DNA from: Bacteroidales bacterium
GTDB taxonomy: Bacteria; Bacteroidota; Bacteroidia; Bacteroidales; GCA-2748055
DNA: 44,563 nt
Assembly: GCA_021740585.1 (NCBI GenBank)
Contig: JAIOZM010000029.1
Location: 1-44,563, forward strand
Direction of reading: 5' to 3'
The notes below the pieces were generated by a model. That model did no database searches. It was not told where the DNA came from and was given only the letters and a program-made list of their open reading frames with translations. This document shows, one piece after another, positions 33,051 to 40,832 of this stretch (the first letter of the stretch is position 1; each line of letters begins with the position of its first letter). The translations under genes were made by a program, and so were the position numbers.

Positions 33051-33913
33051 TATGTTTCTATTATTGATTTACCTTTAATATATATACCTAATATTTCCAG
33101 TTCACTGGTGAATGGTCTGATTGCTTCAATCGCTTTTTTATGCCAGTTTAAGTCATCAAACATCAGATCAACATAAAACTGATATTCCCATTCCTTCCCT
33201 ACGATGGGCATTGACTGGATTTTAGTTAAGTTCTGATCGTAATAAGAAAGAACCGACAGTACTTTTGTCAAGGATCCGGATTTATGCGAAACGGCAAATT
33301 GAATGGATGTTTTGTTTACACCTTCAAGTGGCAATTCCTCACCGTTTTCTTCCTTTAATAAAAGGAAACGGGTATAATTCATTTTATTAGTCTCAATTCC
33401 TCCAGCCAGAATATCCAGATCAAAATTCTTCGCTGCCTGCGTGCTGGCTATGGCGCCTATCCTGCTAAGATTATTATCACGAATTTCCTTTGCACTCAGA
33501 GCAGTGTCAAGTGACTCAATTAATTTAATTTTGGGATATTGGTCGAAAAAATCCTGACATTGAAGAATAGCCATCGGATGTGAAAAGACCTCCTGAATAT
33601 CTTCAATTTTTTGCCCTGGAAGAGCCACCAGATTTTGCTTAATCCTGATATAAATTTCACCAATAATTTTCATTTTGGAGCCCTTAATCAAGCTGTAATT
33701 TGGCAATATACTACCAGCCAGGCTATTCTCAATAGCCATAATTGCATAGTCTACCTGCCTCTCTTTTAAAGATTTCATCATATCCCGAAAAGTATCTCTT
33801 GGCATTATTTCGATTTCCTCACCTTCGAAATAATGATGAGCGGCCAATTCATGAAAAGCCCCAAAGCCTCCCTGAATGGCAATTCTCTTTAATTTTTGAT
33901 CGTGTTTCGTCAT
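33050..33913 (-). CDS. pheA: Prephenate dehydratase with ACT domain
   Basis: The 287-residue enzyme converts prephenate to phenylpyruvate. It has AIQGGFGAFHELAAHHYF at the start, MAIENSLAGSI (about 60-70), the catalytic Thr-Arg-Phe in NYTRFLLL (about 185) and a C-terminal ACT domain (GSLTKVLSVLSYYDQNLTKI). The ACT motif usually read ESRP is QSMP here, so phenylalanine sensing may differ from the classical enzyme. It is the first gene of a six-gene operon and begins only 10 bp after a terminator hairpin, so its expression must depend on antitermination. Confidence 0.92.
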   Translation of the reverse strand: MTKHDQKLKRIAIQGGFGAFHELAAHHYFEGEEIEIMPRDTFRDMMKSLKERQVDYAIMAIENSLAGSILPNYSLIKGSKMKIIGEIYIRIKQNLVALPGQKIEDIQEVFSHPMAILQCQDFFDQYPKIKLIESLDTALSAKEIRDNNLSRIGAIASTQAAKNFDLDILAGGIETNKMNYTRFLLLKEENGEELPLEGVNKTSIQFAVSHKSGSLTKVLSVLSYYDQNLTKIQSMPIVGKEWEYQFYVDLMFDDLNWHKKAIEAIRPFTSELEILGIYIKGKSIIET

Positions 33914-33923
33914 ATGATAAATT

Positions 33924-33952
33924 AAAAAAGGCCCCGTAATATTTCCGGGACC
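33924..33952 (-). terminator. Attenuator terminator in front of pheA
   Basis: Minus-strand stem GGTCCCG (33946-33952) with CGGGGCC (33930-33936), 9-nt loop, followed by TTTTTT (33924-33929). The 5' arm segment UCCCGG (33945-33950) can instead pair perfectly with CCGGGA (33982-33987) inside the leader reading frame, which would be the antiterminator. Confidence 0.8.
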
Positions 33953-33958
33953 TCTGTT

Positions 33959-34036
33959 TTAGTATCTATAAAATGCTATCATCCCGGTTCTATTTCCCAA
34001 AAAAATAAAAGTAGTAGTAGAACAAGTATGATACAT
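33959..34036 (-). CDS. Leader peptide of the aromatic amino-acid operon
   Basis: A 25-codon frame from ATG 34036 to TAA 33959-33961, between a promoter and the pheA attenuator. It begins MYHTCS and contains TTTFIF in its middle and ends FYRY, giving three Phe and three Tyr codons. Stalling at the FIF codons would leave CCGGGA (33982-33987) free to form the antiterminator, whereas a ribosome reaching the stop codon would cover it and let the terminator form. This is the geometry expected for phenylalanine-controlled attenuation. Confidence 0.7.
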   Translation of the reverse strand: MYHTCSTTTFIFLGNRTGMIAFYRY

Positions 34037-34071
34037 TTATTGACCGCATTCTTTTTTATGTAAATTTTTAG

Positions 34072-34102
34072 CAAATTAAACCAATATACTTAATATTTGC
34101 AA
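34072..34102 (-). promoter_or_regulatory. Promoter of the aromatic operon
   Basis: Minus-strand -33 TTG (34100-34102), 20-nt spacer and -7 TTAATTTG (34072-34079; one mismatch to TAnnTTTG). Predicted start near 34065, about 30 nt before the leader peptide ATG. Confidence 0.55.
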
Positions 34103-34312
34103 GGATTTCGCCATTTAATATTGTGAATTGACACTGTAAATATAAATTCTTTGGTTCAGCTTCCCTCAAGGAATAGAATTCTTAAAGATTAACAACCTAA
34201 TAATGTGATTCATACAAAAATAATTATCATATCTCCGGATAATAAACAATAAATTTTATGAAAATGAAGTGAAATCCCTGTGAAATGGATTAAAATGTCT
34301 AAATTCGTAATA

Positions 34313-34954
34313 ATGACAAAAAAAGAAAGATACAAAAAAGTGCTGGCATGGTTTGAAGAAAATATGCCAGTTGCTGAAACCGAGCTTAGATACACAAATC
34401 CTTACGAGTTATTAGTTGCTGTAATTCTTTCCGCCCAGTGTACCGACAAGAGGGTAAACCTTATCACCCCCTCGTTTTTTGAGCGGTTTCCGGAAGTTGA
34501 AACACTGGCTGCATCAAGTGTGGAGGAAATATTCGAATTCATAAAATCATGCTCCTATCCAAACAATAAAGCCAAACACCTGCATGGAATGGCGCAAATG
34601 CTTGTTTCTGAATTCAATACCATTGTACCGTCGGATATAAATGAATTACAAAAACTTCCTGGTGTTGGAAGAAAAACCGCCAATGTTATTGCATCCGTGG
34701 TTTTCAGTAAACCGACCATGGCTGTCGATACACATGTATTCCGGATTTCTAACCGGATTGGACTTACATCCAACTCTAAAACACCCCTGGAAACAGAACT
34801 TCAACTTATAAAGTATATTCCTGAATCCCTGATTCCAAAAGCTCATCACTGGTTAATACTGCACGGCCGCTATGTTTGTAAAGCAAGAAAACCGCTTTGT
34901 GAGGACTGTGGACTTCGACCTGTTTGCAAATATTATCAAACAGTTTTGAGTTAA
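34313..34954 (+). CDS. nth: Endonuclease III
   Basis: Start chosen at ATG 34313, because the family N-terminus is M-x-K-K-E-R; ATG 34295 and GTG 34280 are possible longer starts. The ~213-residue bifunctional DNA glycosylase/AP lyase removes oxidised pyrimidines. Seen: helix-hairpin-helix LPGVGRKTANVI with the catalytic Lys, the catalytic Asp in AVDTHVFRI, the conserved VILSAQCTDKRV, and the 4Fe-4S cluster Cys pattern C-x6-C-x2-C-x5-C at the C-terminus (CKARKPLCEDCGLRPVC). It is divergent from the aromatic operon. Confidence 0.94.
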   Translation: MTKKERYKKVLAWFEENMPVAETELRYTNPYELLVAVILSAQCTDKRVNLITPSFFERFPEVETLAASSVEEIFEFIKSCSYPNNKAKHLHGMAQMLVSEFNTIVPSDINELQKLPGVGRKTANVIASVVFSKPTMAVDTHVFRISNRIGLTSNSKTPLETELQLIKYIPESLIPKAHHWLILHGRYVCKARKPLCEDCGLRPVCKYYQTVLS

Positions 34955-35085
34955 AAAACTGAAAGAGAAAACTTAACCCTCTCTTTTTCAAGCTTATAAA
35001 AACCTTTTATGCATATAAATAATTCTGAAATAAACTCTTTTCTAATGGAATCTGTTAGAGCTAAAGAATTTATTCTATGAATTAG

Positions 35086-35093
35086 TATATTTG
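35086..35093 (+). promoter_or_regulatory. -7 box upstream of the pseudo-peptidase gene
   Basis: TATATTTG matches TAnnTTTG exactly; predicted start near 35100, 20 nt before ATG 35119. This also argues against the TTG at 35101 as start codon. No clear -33 element was seen. Confidence 0.45.
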
Positions 35094-35118
35094 TATTGTA
35101 TTGAATAATACCAAAAAG

Positions 35119-36000
35119 ATGAAAAAATTTCCAGTTATTATAATGTTTCTTCTGTCCTTTATCCTTAGTTCTTCATTCCCTGAGCGTATTGATTATAATT
35201 TAGGCCGGTATAATAATGTATGTAAAGATTTGAAGGACGATGCTCTTCTTTATTTTGTTTTTATTGATTCCAAGGAGACCTCTCCCTGGACAGAATTCGA
35301 TATAAAATCAACCATAGATTCCTTATCGGTAGCTGTAAAGTGGATTCAAAAGGAAGCTGAAAAAAATAATATTACTTTAAAGATAAAAACCGACTATTAT
35401 ATTGGAAATGAATATACTACCATAAACCGGAGTCTGCCAAAAGGTTCTGTGAATATGTCTATTTCAGAACCAAATTTAGAGAAAGGCACCCTAAGTCTGA
35501 ATAAATGGTCGGATTACGTGGCAAAAGTGGCCGGTTCGTCTTTTTATATAACCGATAAAGATGGTATTCCTGTTTTGCAAAATCCACGCGATGCAGAAAG
35601 GCTTATTGCATTGTTGCGGGATGAATATTCTGTGGAAAGTGTAGCCCTTTTGTTTATGGTGAATAATTACTATCGTACAGATATTTCGATAGCATTAAAT
35701 ACTATGACTCAGGATCATGTTGAATATGCCATTGTGAGTTATAAATACCCTAGTGAGATAGCACATAATTTCCTTCATCTTTATGGTGCAGCTGATTTGT
35801 ATAAGACCCCTTTTCGCAAGTCTGAGTCTAAAATAAAAAAAGCCGGACAATGGTTTCCCAATGAAATAATGCAGGATCCGTATGCAAAAAACATCATGGA
35901 TCTGGAGATTTCCGATTACACCAAATATCTTATCGGATGGCAGGAAGAATTGGATGAAAGTTATAAAATTCTACTTACAGACAAGTTCATAAATTATTGA
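35119..36000 (+). CDS. Secreted protein with a degenerate zinc-metallopeptidase motif (HNxxH)
   Basis: Start chosen at ATG 35119, which gives a signal peptide (MKKFPVIIMFLLSFILSSSF); the ~293-residue product is otherwise soluble. Near residue 223 it has EIAHNFLHLYGAADLY, which matches the HEFLHLFGAxDLY core seen in zincin-like peptidases except that the catalytic Glu of HExxH is Asn (codon AAT); both His residues and the downstream Asp remain. Without the Glu it is probably not a peptidase and may act as a binding protein. I do not recognise the family by name. It lies between nth and the desulfurase-SelD gene; its stop is 35 bp before that gene, so they may be co-transcribed. Confidence 0.75.
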   Translation: MKKFPVIIMFLLSFILSSSFPERIDYNLGRYNNVCKDLKDDALLYFVFIDSKETSPWTEFDIKSTIDSLSVAVKWIQKEAEKNNITLKIKTDYYIGNEYTTINRSLPKGSVNMSISEPNLEKGTLSLNKWSDYVAKVAGSSFYITDKDGIPVLQNPRDAERLIALLRDEYSVESVALLFMVNNYYRTDISIALNTMTQDHVEYAIVSYKYPSEIAHNFLHLYGAADLYKTPFRKSESKIKKAGQWFPNEIMQDPYAKNIMDLEISDYTKYLIGWQEELDESYKILLTDKFINY

Positions 36001-36035
36001 TTTTTAATCTTTTAATCCAAAGTTAATTCCCAATT

Positions 36036-38243
36036 GTGATGGATGTGATTTATCTTGATTATAACGCTACAACTCCTATTGATGTGGAAGTAGCCGATTT
36101 TATGATTCCTTTTCTGAAGGGTAAATTCGGAAACCCTTCCTCCACACATGAATTTGGAATAGAATCGCGAAAAGAAATTGAATTGGCGAGGATGAAGGTA
36201 GCTAAACTTCTGAATTGCAAACCTTTTGAACTTATATTTACAAGCGGTGGCACAGAAAGCAATAATCTGGCGCTCAGAGGTGCTGCTTATGCCTTACGGG
36301 AGAATGGAAATCACATCATTACTTCAAAGATTGAACATCCGGCCGTTTTGGAAGTATGCAAACAGCTTGAAAAAGAGGGCTTCTCTGTCAGTTACCTTGA
36401 TGTAAATGAAAAAGGAGTTGTAAGCCTGAAAGATATCAAAGATGTTCTTCGCGATTCAACCATTCTGGTAAGTATAATGCATGCCAATAATGAGGTTGGC
36501 AGTATTCAGCCTATTGCTGAAATTTCAGAATTACTCAGAGGAAAAAATATTCTTCTGCACACCGATGCGGCACAGTCAATCGGTAAAATTCCAACAGATG
36601 TAAAAGTATTAGGAGTTGACCTGCTTTCGGTGGCCGGACATAAGTTCTATGGCCCGAAAGGAATTGGTGCTCTTTTTATTAAAGACGGCGTTGGATTGGT
36701 GAAGCAAATGCATGGCGCTGATCATGAGCACAATATAAGGCCCGGCACAGAGAACGTACTTGAAATAGCCGGTCTGGGGAAGGCTGCTGAAATTGCCCTC
36801 AGAGACCTTGAGGTCAATGCTCAGAATATGAAATTTACCAGAGATTTGCTATATAATTCTATTATAAAGGAGATTCCGGAAGCAAGACGGAACGGAGATC
36901 CCGGTAATTCACTCCCTAACACCCTCAACATCAGCTTTCCCGGACTCGATGTGTCTTTGCTATTCTCAGAGATGAGAGAAATAGCTGCCTCAGCAGGTGC
37001 CGCCTGCCACACCGATCAGGTTGATATTTCCCACGTTCTTGAAGCTATGAAAATAAGTCAGGAATACGCTATGGGAACTCTTAGGTTATCCACCGGCAAA
37101 CACACAACCCAAGAAGAAATTGAAAGAGCAGTAAGCATATTGACAGAAAAAGTTAAACTTTTATCCAATTCAGGTTTAGAGCTACATCCTGTTGCTACAG
37201 GAACAAAGAACATTAAGTTAACACAATACACTCACGGACTTGGCTGTGCTTGCAAGATTTCCCCAAAAATACTCGAAGACGTACTTAAAGGCCTCAGAAT
37301 TCCTGTAAATCCGGATATTCTGGTAGGTCCCGAAACCTCTGATGACGCTTCAGTATATAAGATTAATGAAGAAACGGCCATTGTTCAAAGCCTTGACTTT
37401 TTTACTCCTGTTATAGATGACCCATACGAATTTGGAAGTATTGCAGCTGTTAATGCCCTAAGTGATATTTATGCTATGGGTGCAAAACCCCTTTTCGGAT
37501 TAAACATCGTGGGCTTTCCCCACCAAAGACTCCCCATTCAGGTTCTGAAGGATATTCTAAAAGGAGCTCAGGATGTATGCGATGAAGCCGGGATACCCAT
37601 ACTTGGAGGACATACTATTGAAGATAATGAGCCTAAGTTCGGGATGGTAATAAGTGGAATTATTCATCCTCAAAAAATTATTAAAAATAAGGGTGCAAAC
37701 CCAGGTGATGTCCTGATTCTTACAAAAGCTATTGGTACAGGAATACTGAGCACAGCTTTAAAAAGGGGATTACTAGATGAGAAAACCAAAGATGTACTAT
37801 ATAATAGTATGAGGCAATTGAATAAATTATCCTCAGAATTAATGACAAACTACAATCCAACAGCCTGTACCGATGTTACCGGCTTTGGTTTGCTTGGACA
37901 TTTAAAAGAACTCTGTGAAGCTTCCGGAGTTAGTGCGGAGGTTTCATATTCTATGGTTCCTTTGTTGCCGGGGGTGGAGGAATTGGTAAATCAGGGCATA
38001 GTTCCGGGAGGTACTGAAAATAACCTCCGTTACCTCGAAAAAGAAATTACATGGGAAAAAGGTTTATCAGAATATCATAAAATTATTTTATGTGACGCAC
38101 AAACATCGGGCGGATTATTGATCTCTATTCCTGATTATCAGGCTGAAAGACTTCTGCAAAATTTTGTAAAACACAATCAATTAGCTATTTCGATTGGAAA
38201 GTTAGTGCCATTGCAGGAAAGGTTTATTAGCATTTCAAAATGA
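36036..38243 (+). CDS. selD: Fusion of cysteine desulfurase (NifS/IscS-type) and selenophosphate synthetase (SelD)
   Basis: The 735-residue protein is two enzymes in one chain. Residues 1-385 are a PLP-dependent desulfurase: YLDYNATTPID, FTSGGTESNNLALRG, HTDAAQSIGK, the PLP Lys in SVAGHKFYGPKG (about 204), and RPGTEN; the short loop SAGAACHT carries the likely catalytic Cys. Residues 395-735 are SelD: LTQYTHGLGCACKISP with the active Cys and Lys, DDASVYKI, NALSDIYAMGAKP, GGHTIED and TGFGLLGHL. The fusion suggests that selenium or sulfur from (seleno)cysteine is handed directly to selenophosphate formation. SelA, SelB or SelU are not in the window, so whether selenocysteine or selenouridine is the end product is open. 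The frame is continuous with no stop between domains. Confidence 0.92.
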   Translation: MMDVIYLDYNATTPIDVEVADFMIPFLKGKFGNPSSTHEFGIESRKEIELARMKVAKLLNCKPFELIFTSGGTESNNLALRGAAYALRENGNHIITSKIEHPAVLEVCKQLEKEGFSVSYLDVNEKGVVSLKDIKDVLRDSTILVSIMHANNEVGSIQPIAEISELLRGKNILLHTDAAQSIGKIPTDVKVLGVDLLSVAGHKFYGPKGIGALFIKDGVGLVKQMHGADHEHNIRPGTENVLEIAGLGKAAEIALRDLEVNAQNMKFTRDLLYNSIIKEIPEARRNGDPGNSLPNTLNISFPGLDVSLLFSEMREIAASAGAACHTDQVDISHVLEAMKISQEYAMGTLRLSTGKHTTQEEIERAVSILTEKVKLLSNSGLELHPVATGTKNIKLTQYTHGLGCACKISPKILEDVLKGLRIPVNPDILVGPETSDDASVYKINEETAIVQSLDFFTPVIDDPYEFGSIAAVNALSDIYAMGAKPLFGLNIVGFPHQRLPIQVLKDILKGAQDVCDEAGIPILGGHTIEDNEPKFGMVISGIIHPQKIIKNKGANPGDVLILTKAIGTGILSTALKRGLLDEKTKDVLYNSMRQLNKLSSELMTNYNPTACTDVTGFGLLGHLKELCEASGVSAEVSYSMVPLLPGVEELVNQGIVPGGTENNLRYLEKEITWEKGLSEYHKIILCDAQTSGGLLISIPDYQAERLLQNFVKHNQLAISIGKLVPLQERFISISK

Positions 38244-38335
38244 TAAGGAAGGTAAAAGCTGCAACATGATTTCCAAATCGAATCCAAAAATGTTAATTTT
38301 TATGAAGGAACTAGTTTATTTTCCAATCAAATAAT

Positions 38336-38343
38336 TATATTTG
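38336..38343 (+). promoter_or_regulatory. -7 box upstream of the lipoprotein gene
   Basis: TATATTTG, an exact TAnnTTTG match about 110 nt before the lipoprotein ATG at 38453; no clear -33 element. Confidence 0.4.
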
Positions 38344-38452
38344 TTTTATCAATCCTTTTAGAGGAATGACGCAGTTTTGTTTTTATAAAAAAAGTGTTAA
38401 TTTTACTACAACGTTTAACCATTTCCTAATAGAATACTAAAACAGGATCTCT

Positions 38453-39388
38453 ATGAACAGTAAAATATTGGACAACCTAAAAATTTGCATCCTGCTATTC
38501 GCATTTGTCGGACTAATGCTGGGAGGTTGCTCCTCAGATAAGAAAGCTGACAATCAGAATAATAGTGAATTAACCGAAGGATTCAATAGTGAACTGGATG
38601 ATGATTTAGCTGAGAAAATAAATACTGCTAAAAGAATATTCTATTCACTTCCATCTCCTCTGGAAACAGCTATGCTGATAAAAAATGCAGGTGCTGATTA
38701 TGATGAAAACCTGTTAAACCCCATTTCCAATGCCGAAAATTACAATACCAACATGGAAATGGCACTTAATCTTGGTATTTTCTCAACCGATTTGAGTTAT
38801 GCCAGTCTGTTTGATCAAACTCAAGCTACCTTAAATTACATCAATGCAGCCAAAAAAATGGCCGATGGACTCGAAATTCTGGATGCCATCGATGAAACCA
38901 TTATTAACAGGCTGGAAGAAAACATTAATAATCGTGATGTAATTATTGATATTATTTCTGAAACTTTATTAAACTCAAGTTCTTTTTTAGAAGACAGGGG
39001 ATTACAATCTACTTCGGCAATTATTCTTGTAGGAGGTTGGGTTGAAGGACTTCATATAGCAACCAGTTTGGTTCCAAAGGGAAGCGATTTAAAGTCAAAT
39101 AAATTAGTTGAAAGAATTGTTGATCAGAAACTTTCCCTGGGTATTGTAATCAATTTATTAGAAAATAACTCAGAAAGTGTTGAAATTCAATCTTTACTTA
39201 AAGATGTAAATGCTCTAAAAGTAATTTATGATAAGATCCGCATTGAACAGGGTGAAATTAATGCTGTTGAGGATCCTAAAACTAATATTACCACACTAAA
39301 ATCTGAGTCAACCATTGTTATTACACCTGAAATTTTCGGGGAATTGACCAAAAAAGTACGTGAACTAAGAACAAAATACATTTCATAA
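38453..39388 (+). CDS. Lipoprotein of unknown function, helical
   Basis: The 311-residue protein has a lipoprotein signal ending in LMLGGCSSDKK (lipid-modified Cys near 27), then an acidic linker and a mostly helical body with LPSPLETAMLIKNAGADYDE and NLGIFSTDLSYASLFDQTQA. The same wording is familiar from conserved hypothetical lipoproteins of Bacteroidota, but no function is known to me. The next gene starts right after the stop codon, so the two form an operon. The C-terminal part (residues 250-311) is Lys/Glu-rich and probably a long helix. Confidence 0.8.
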   Translation: MNSKILDNLKICILLFAFVGLMLGGCSSDKKADNQNNSELTEGFNSELDDDLAEKINTAKRIFYSLPSPLETAMLIKNAGADYDENLLNPISNAENYNTNMEMALNLGIFSTDLSYASLFDQTQATLNYINAAKKMADGLEILDAIDETIINRLEENINNRDVIIDIISETLLNSSSFLEDRGLQSTSAIILVGGWVEGLHIATSLVPKGSDLKSNKLVERIVDQKLSLGIVINLLENNSESVEIQSLLKDVNALKVIYDKIRIEQGEINAVEDPKTNITTLKSESTIVITPEIFGELTKKVRELRTKYIS

Positions 39389-39406
39389 ATGCCTAATCTA
39401 CTTATT

Positions 39407-39847
39407 ATGAAAAGAAGTTTTTTTGTAAGCCTGATACTGTTAACCTTTGCAATGATTCCTTTCAAGGCTAATGCACAGTGTAAACAATTTGCGAAGAATA
39501 CATGTAAGGTGGGTTTATCTCCTTACCAACACGATGGCAATTACCATGCTGCCGTACTTCTTGAAGGCGAGGAAGCTGAACTTTATAAAACCTTTTATTC
39601 TGACACAGATTACAGAATTGGTATTTGTGGAGCGAGTAATCTTGGTGAAATTGAATTCAGTATTGTTGATGGGAACGGCAAAGTCCTATACAACAACAAA
39701 TACAATGATTATGAATGGAAATGGGATTTCATACTTGAATCGAGTCAGCAATTAAAAATAATTATCCGGGTTCCGGTAACCGATGGATTAGCAGACGAAC
39801 CTAAAGAGGGTTGTGTTTCCATTATGTTTGGATTTAAAGACAAGTAA
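39407..39847 (+). CDS. Small secreted protein of unknown function
   Basis: Start chosen at ATG 39407, which begins a good signal peptide (MKRSFFVSLILLTFAMIPFK, cleavage near ANA-Q); ATG 39389 would add 6 residues. The ~120-residue mature part contains four Cys residues (in QCKQFAKNTCK, IGICGASN and EGCVSIM) and looks beta-rich (RIGICGASNLGEIEFSIVDG). It follows the lipoprotein gene directly and is closed by a terminator at 39867-39897. No family recognised. Confidence 0.75.
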   Translation: MKRSFFVSLILLTFAMIPFKANAQCKQFAKNTCKVGLSPYQHDGNYHAAVLLEGEEAELYKTFYSDTDYRIGICGASNLGEIEFSIVDGNGKVLYNNKYNDYEWKWDFILESSQQLKIIIRVPVTDGLADEPKEGCVSIMFGFKDK

Positions 39848-39866
39848 ATTCAAAATATTTATTCTT

Positions 39867-39897
39867 AAGCCTATGATTGTCATAGGCTTTTTTTTTA
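39867..39897 (+). terminator. Intrinsic terminator after the lipoprotein operon
   Basis: AAGCCTATGA (39867-39876), TTG loop, TCATAGGCTT (39880-39889): a perfect 10-bp stem running into an uninterrupted T tract (39888-39896). Confidence 0.9.
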
Positions 39898-39926
39898 TTT
39901 TTTGATTCACAAATTAAAATAAGCTT

Positions 39927-40757
39927 ATGAATTACCACGGGATTTTAATCGTTCTTACGCTTGGATTTTTTATTAGTCCGGCAGCACCTCCATCCTGCGA
40001 TCAGGTTTTAGACACCGCTATAGCTGTTGCCACCTCTCCTGATTCGGGACCAAAAGCATTATCCAATACGGAGATAATCAATGGATTAAAAACCGCCTTA
40101 AATGTTGGAACCGATTCATCGGTATCTTCCACATCGGCATTAAATGGCTTTTATAAAGATGAAGCGATAAAAATCCTCCTTCCTCCCGAAGCTGAAATAA
40201 TATATGAAAATAAGGATAAGGCCTTGGTGAAAGCCCTGAAACTTGATGAAAAGATTGAAGATGCCATTCTGGCACTTAACAGAGCTGCTGAAGATGCTGC
40301 AAAAGAAGCCGGACCTATCTTTAAAGATGCCATATTGAGTATGTCGATAAGTGAAGGAATGACCATACTGAAAGGAAGAAATCCACTAATGGCTGAATCG
40401 AGCGCAGAATTTGACTCCACAGCGGCCACTTCATATCTGAAATCTGCTACCAGAGATCAGCTTCGTGCTGCCTTTGCTCCAAAAGTAAATGCCAGTCTTG
40501 ATAAAAAATTAATGGGCAATTACTCCCCAAATCAGATTTGGAATACGCTTAGTTCCGGGTACAATAATGTAGCTAACAAATCGTTCGGGATGGTGGAGCC
40601 TATGAATAATACCGACCTGGGAGCCTATGTTACCGAAAAAGCACTGGATGGATTATTCCTGAAAGTTGCCGAAGAAGAAATTAAAATCCGCCGCGATCCC
40701 TGGGCCTGGGCAAAAACTTCTGTGGGGAATATTTTATCGAGGGTTTTTGGGGGATAG
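39927..40757 (+). CDS. DUF4197 family secreted protein
   Basis: The 276-residue protein has an N-terminal hydrophobic signal (ILIVLTLGFFISPAAPPSC, possibly lipidated at Cys24) and the DUF4197 pattern: NGLKTALNVGTDSSVSSTSA, GFYKDEAIKILLPPEAE, LNRAAEDAAKEAGPIFKDAI and GMTILKGRNP, ending with AVTEKALDGLFLKVAEEEIK-like helices. Family function is unknown. It stands alone after a strong terminator and converges on uvrA across a hairpin of GTG/CAC repeats. Confidence 0.9.
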   Translation: MNYHGILIVLTLGFFISPAAPPSCDQVLDTAIAVATSPDSGPKALSNTEIINGLKTALNVGTDSSVSSTSALNGFYKDEAIKILLPPEAEIIYENKDKALVKALKLDEKIEDAILALNRAAEDAAKEAGPIFKDAILSMSISEGMTILKGRNPLMAESSAEFDSTAATSYLKSATRDQLRAAFAPKVNASLDKKLMGNYSPNQIWNTLSSGYNNVANKSFGMVEPMNNTDLGAYVTEKALDGLFLKVAEEEIKIRRDPWAWAKTSVGNILSRVFGG

Positions 40758-40763
40758 GGAGTT

Positions 40764-40832
40764 AGTGTGGTGGTGTGGTGGTGTGTTAATGTGGTAATCA
40801 CACCACATCACCACATCACCACATCACCACAC
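40764..40832. repeat. GTG/CAC-rich inverted simple repeat between the DUF4197 gene and uvrA
   Basis: GTGTGGTGGTGTGGTGGTGTG (about 40765-40785) is followed, after about 15 nt, by a run of CACCACAT units up to the uvrA stop codon (40832-40834). The two halves are complementary and could form a long imperfect hairpin between convergent genes, possibly ending both transcripts. Confidence 0.75.

Noticed and set aside
40764..40832. CRISPR array made of CACCACAT units
   Set aside because: Units are only 8-9 bp, without unique spacers, and no cas gene is near.
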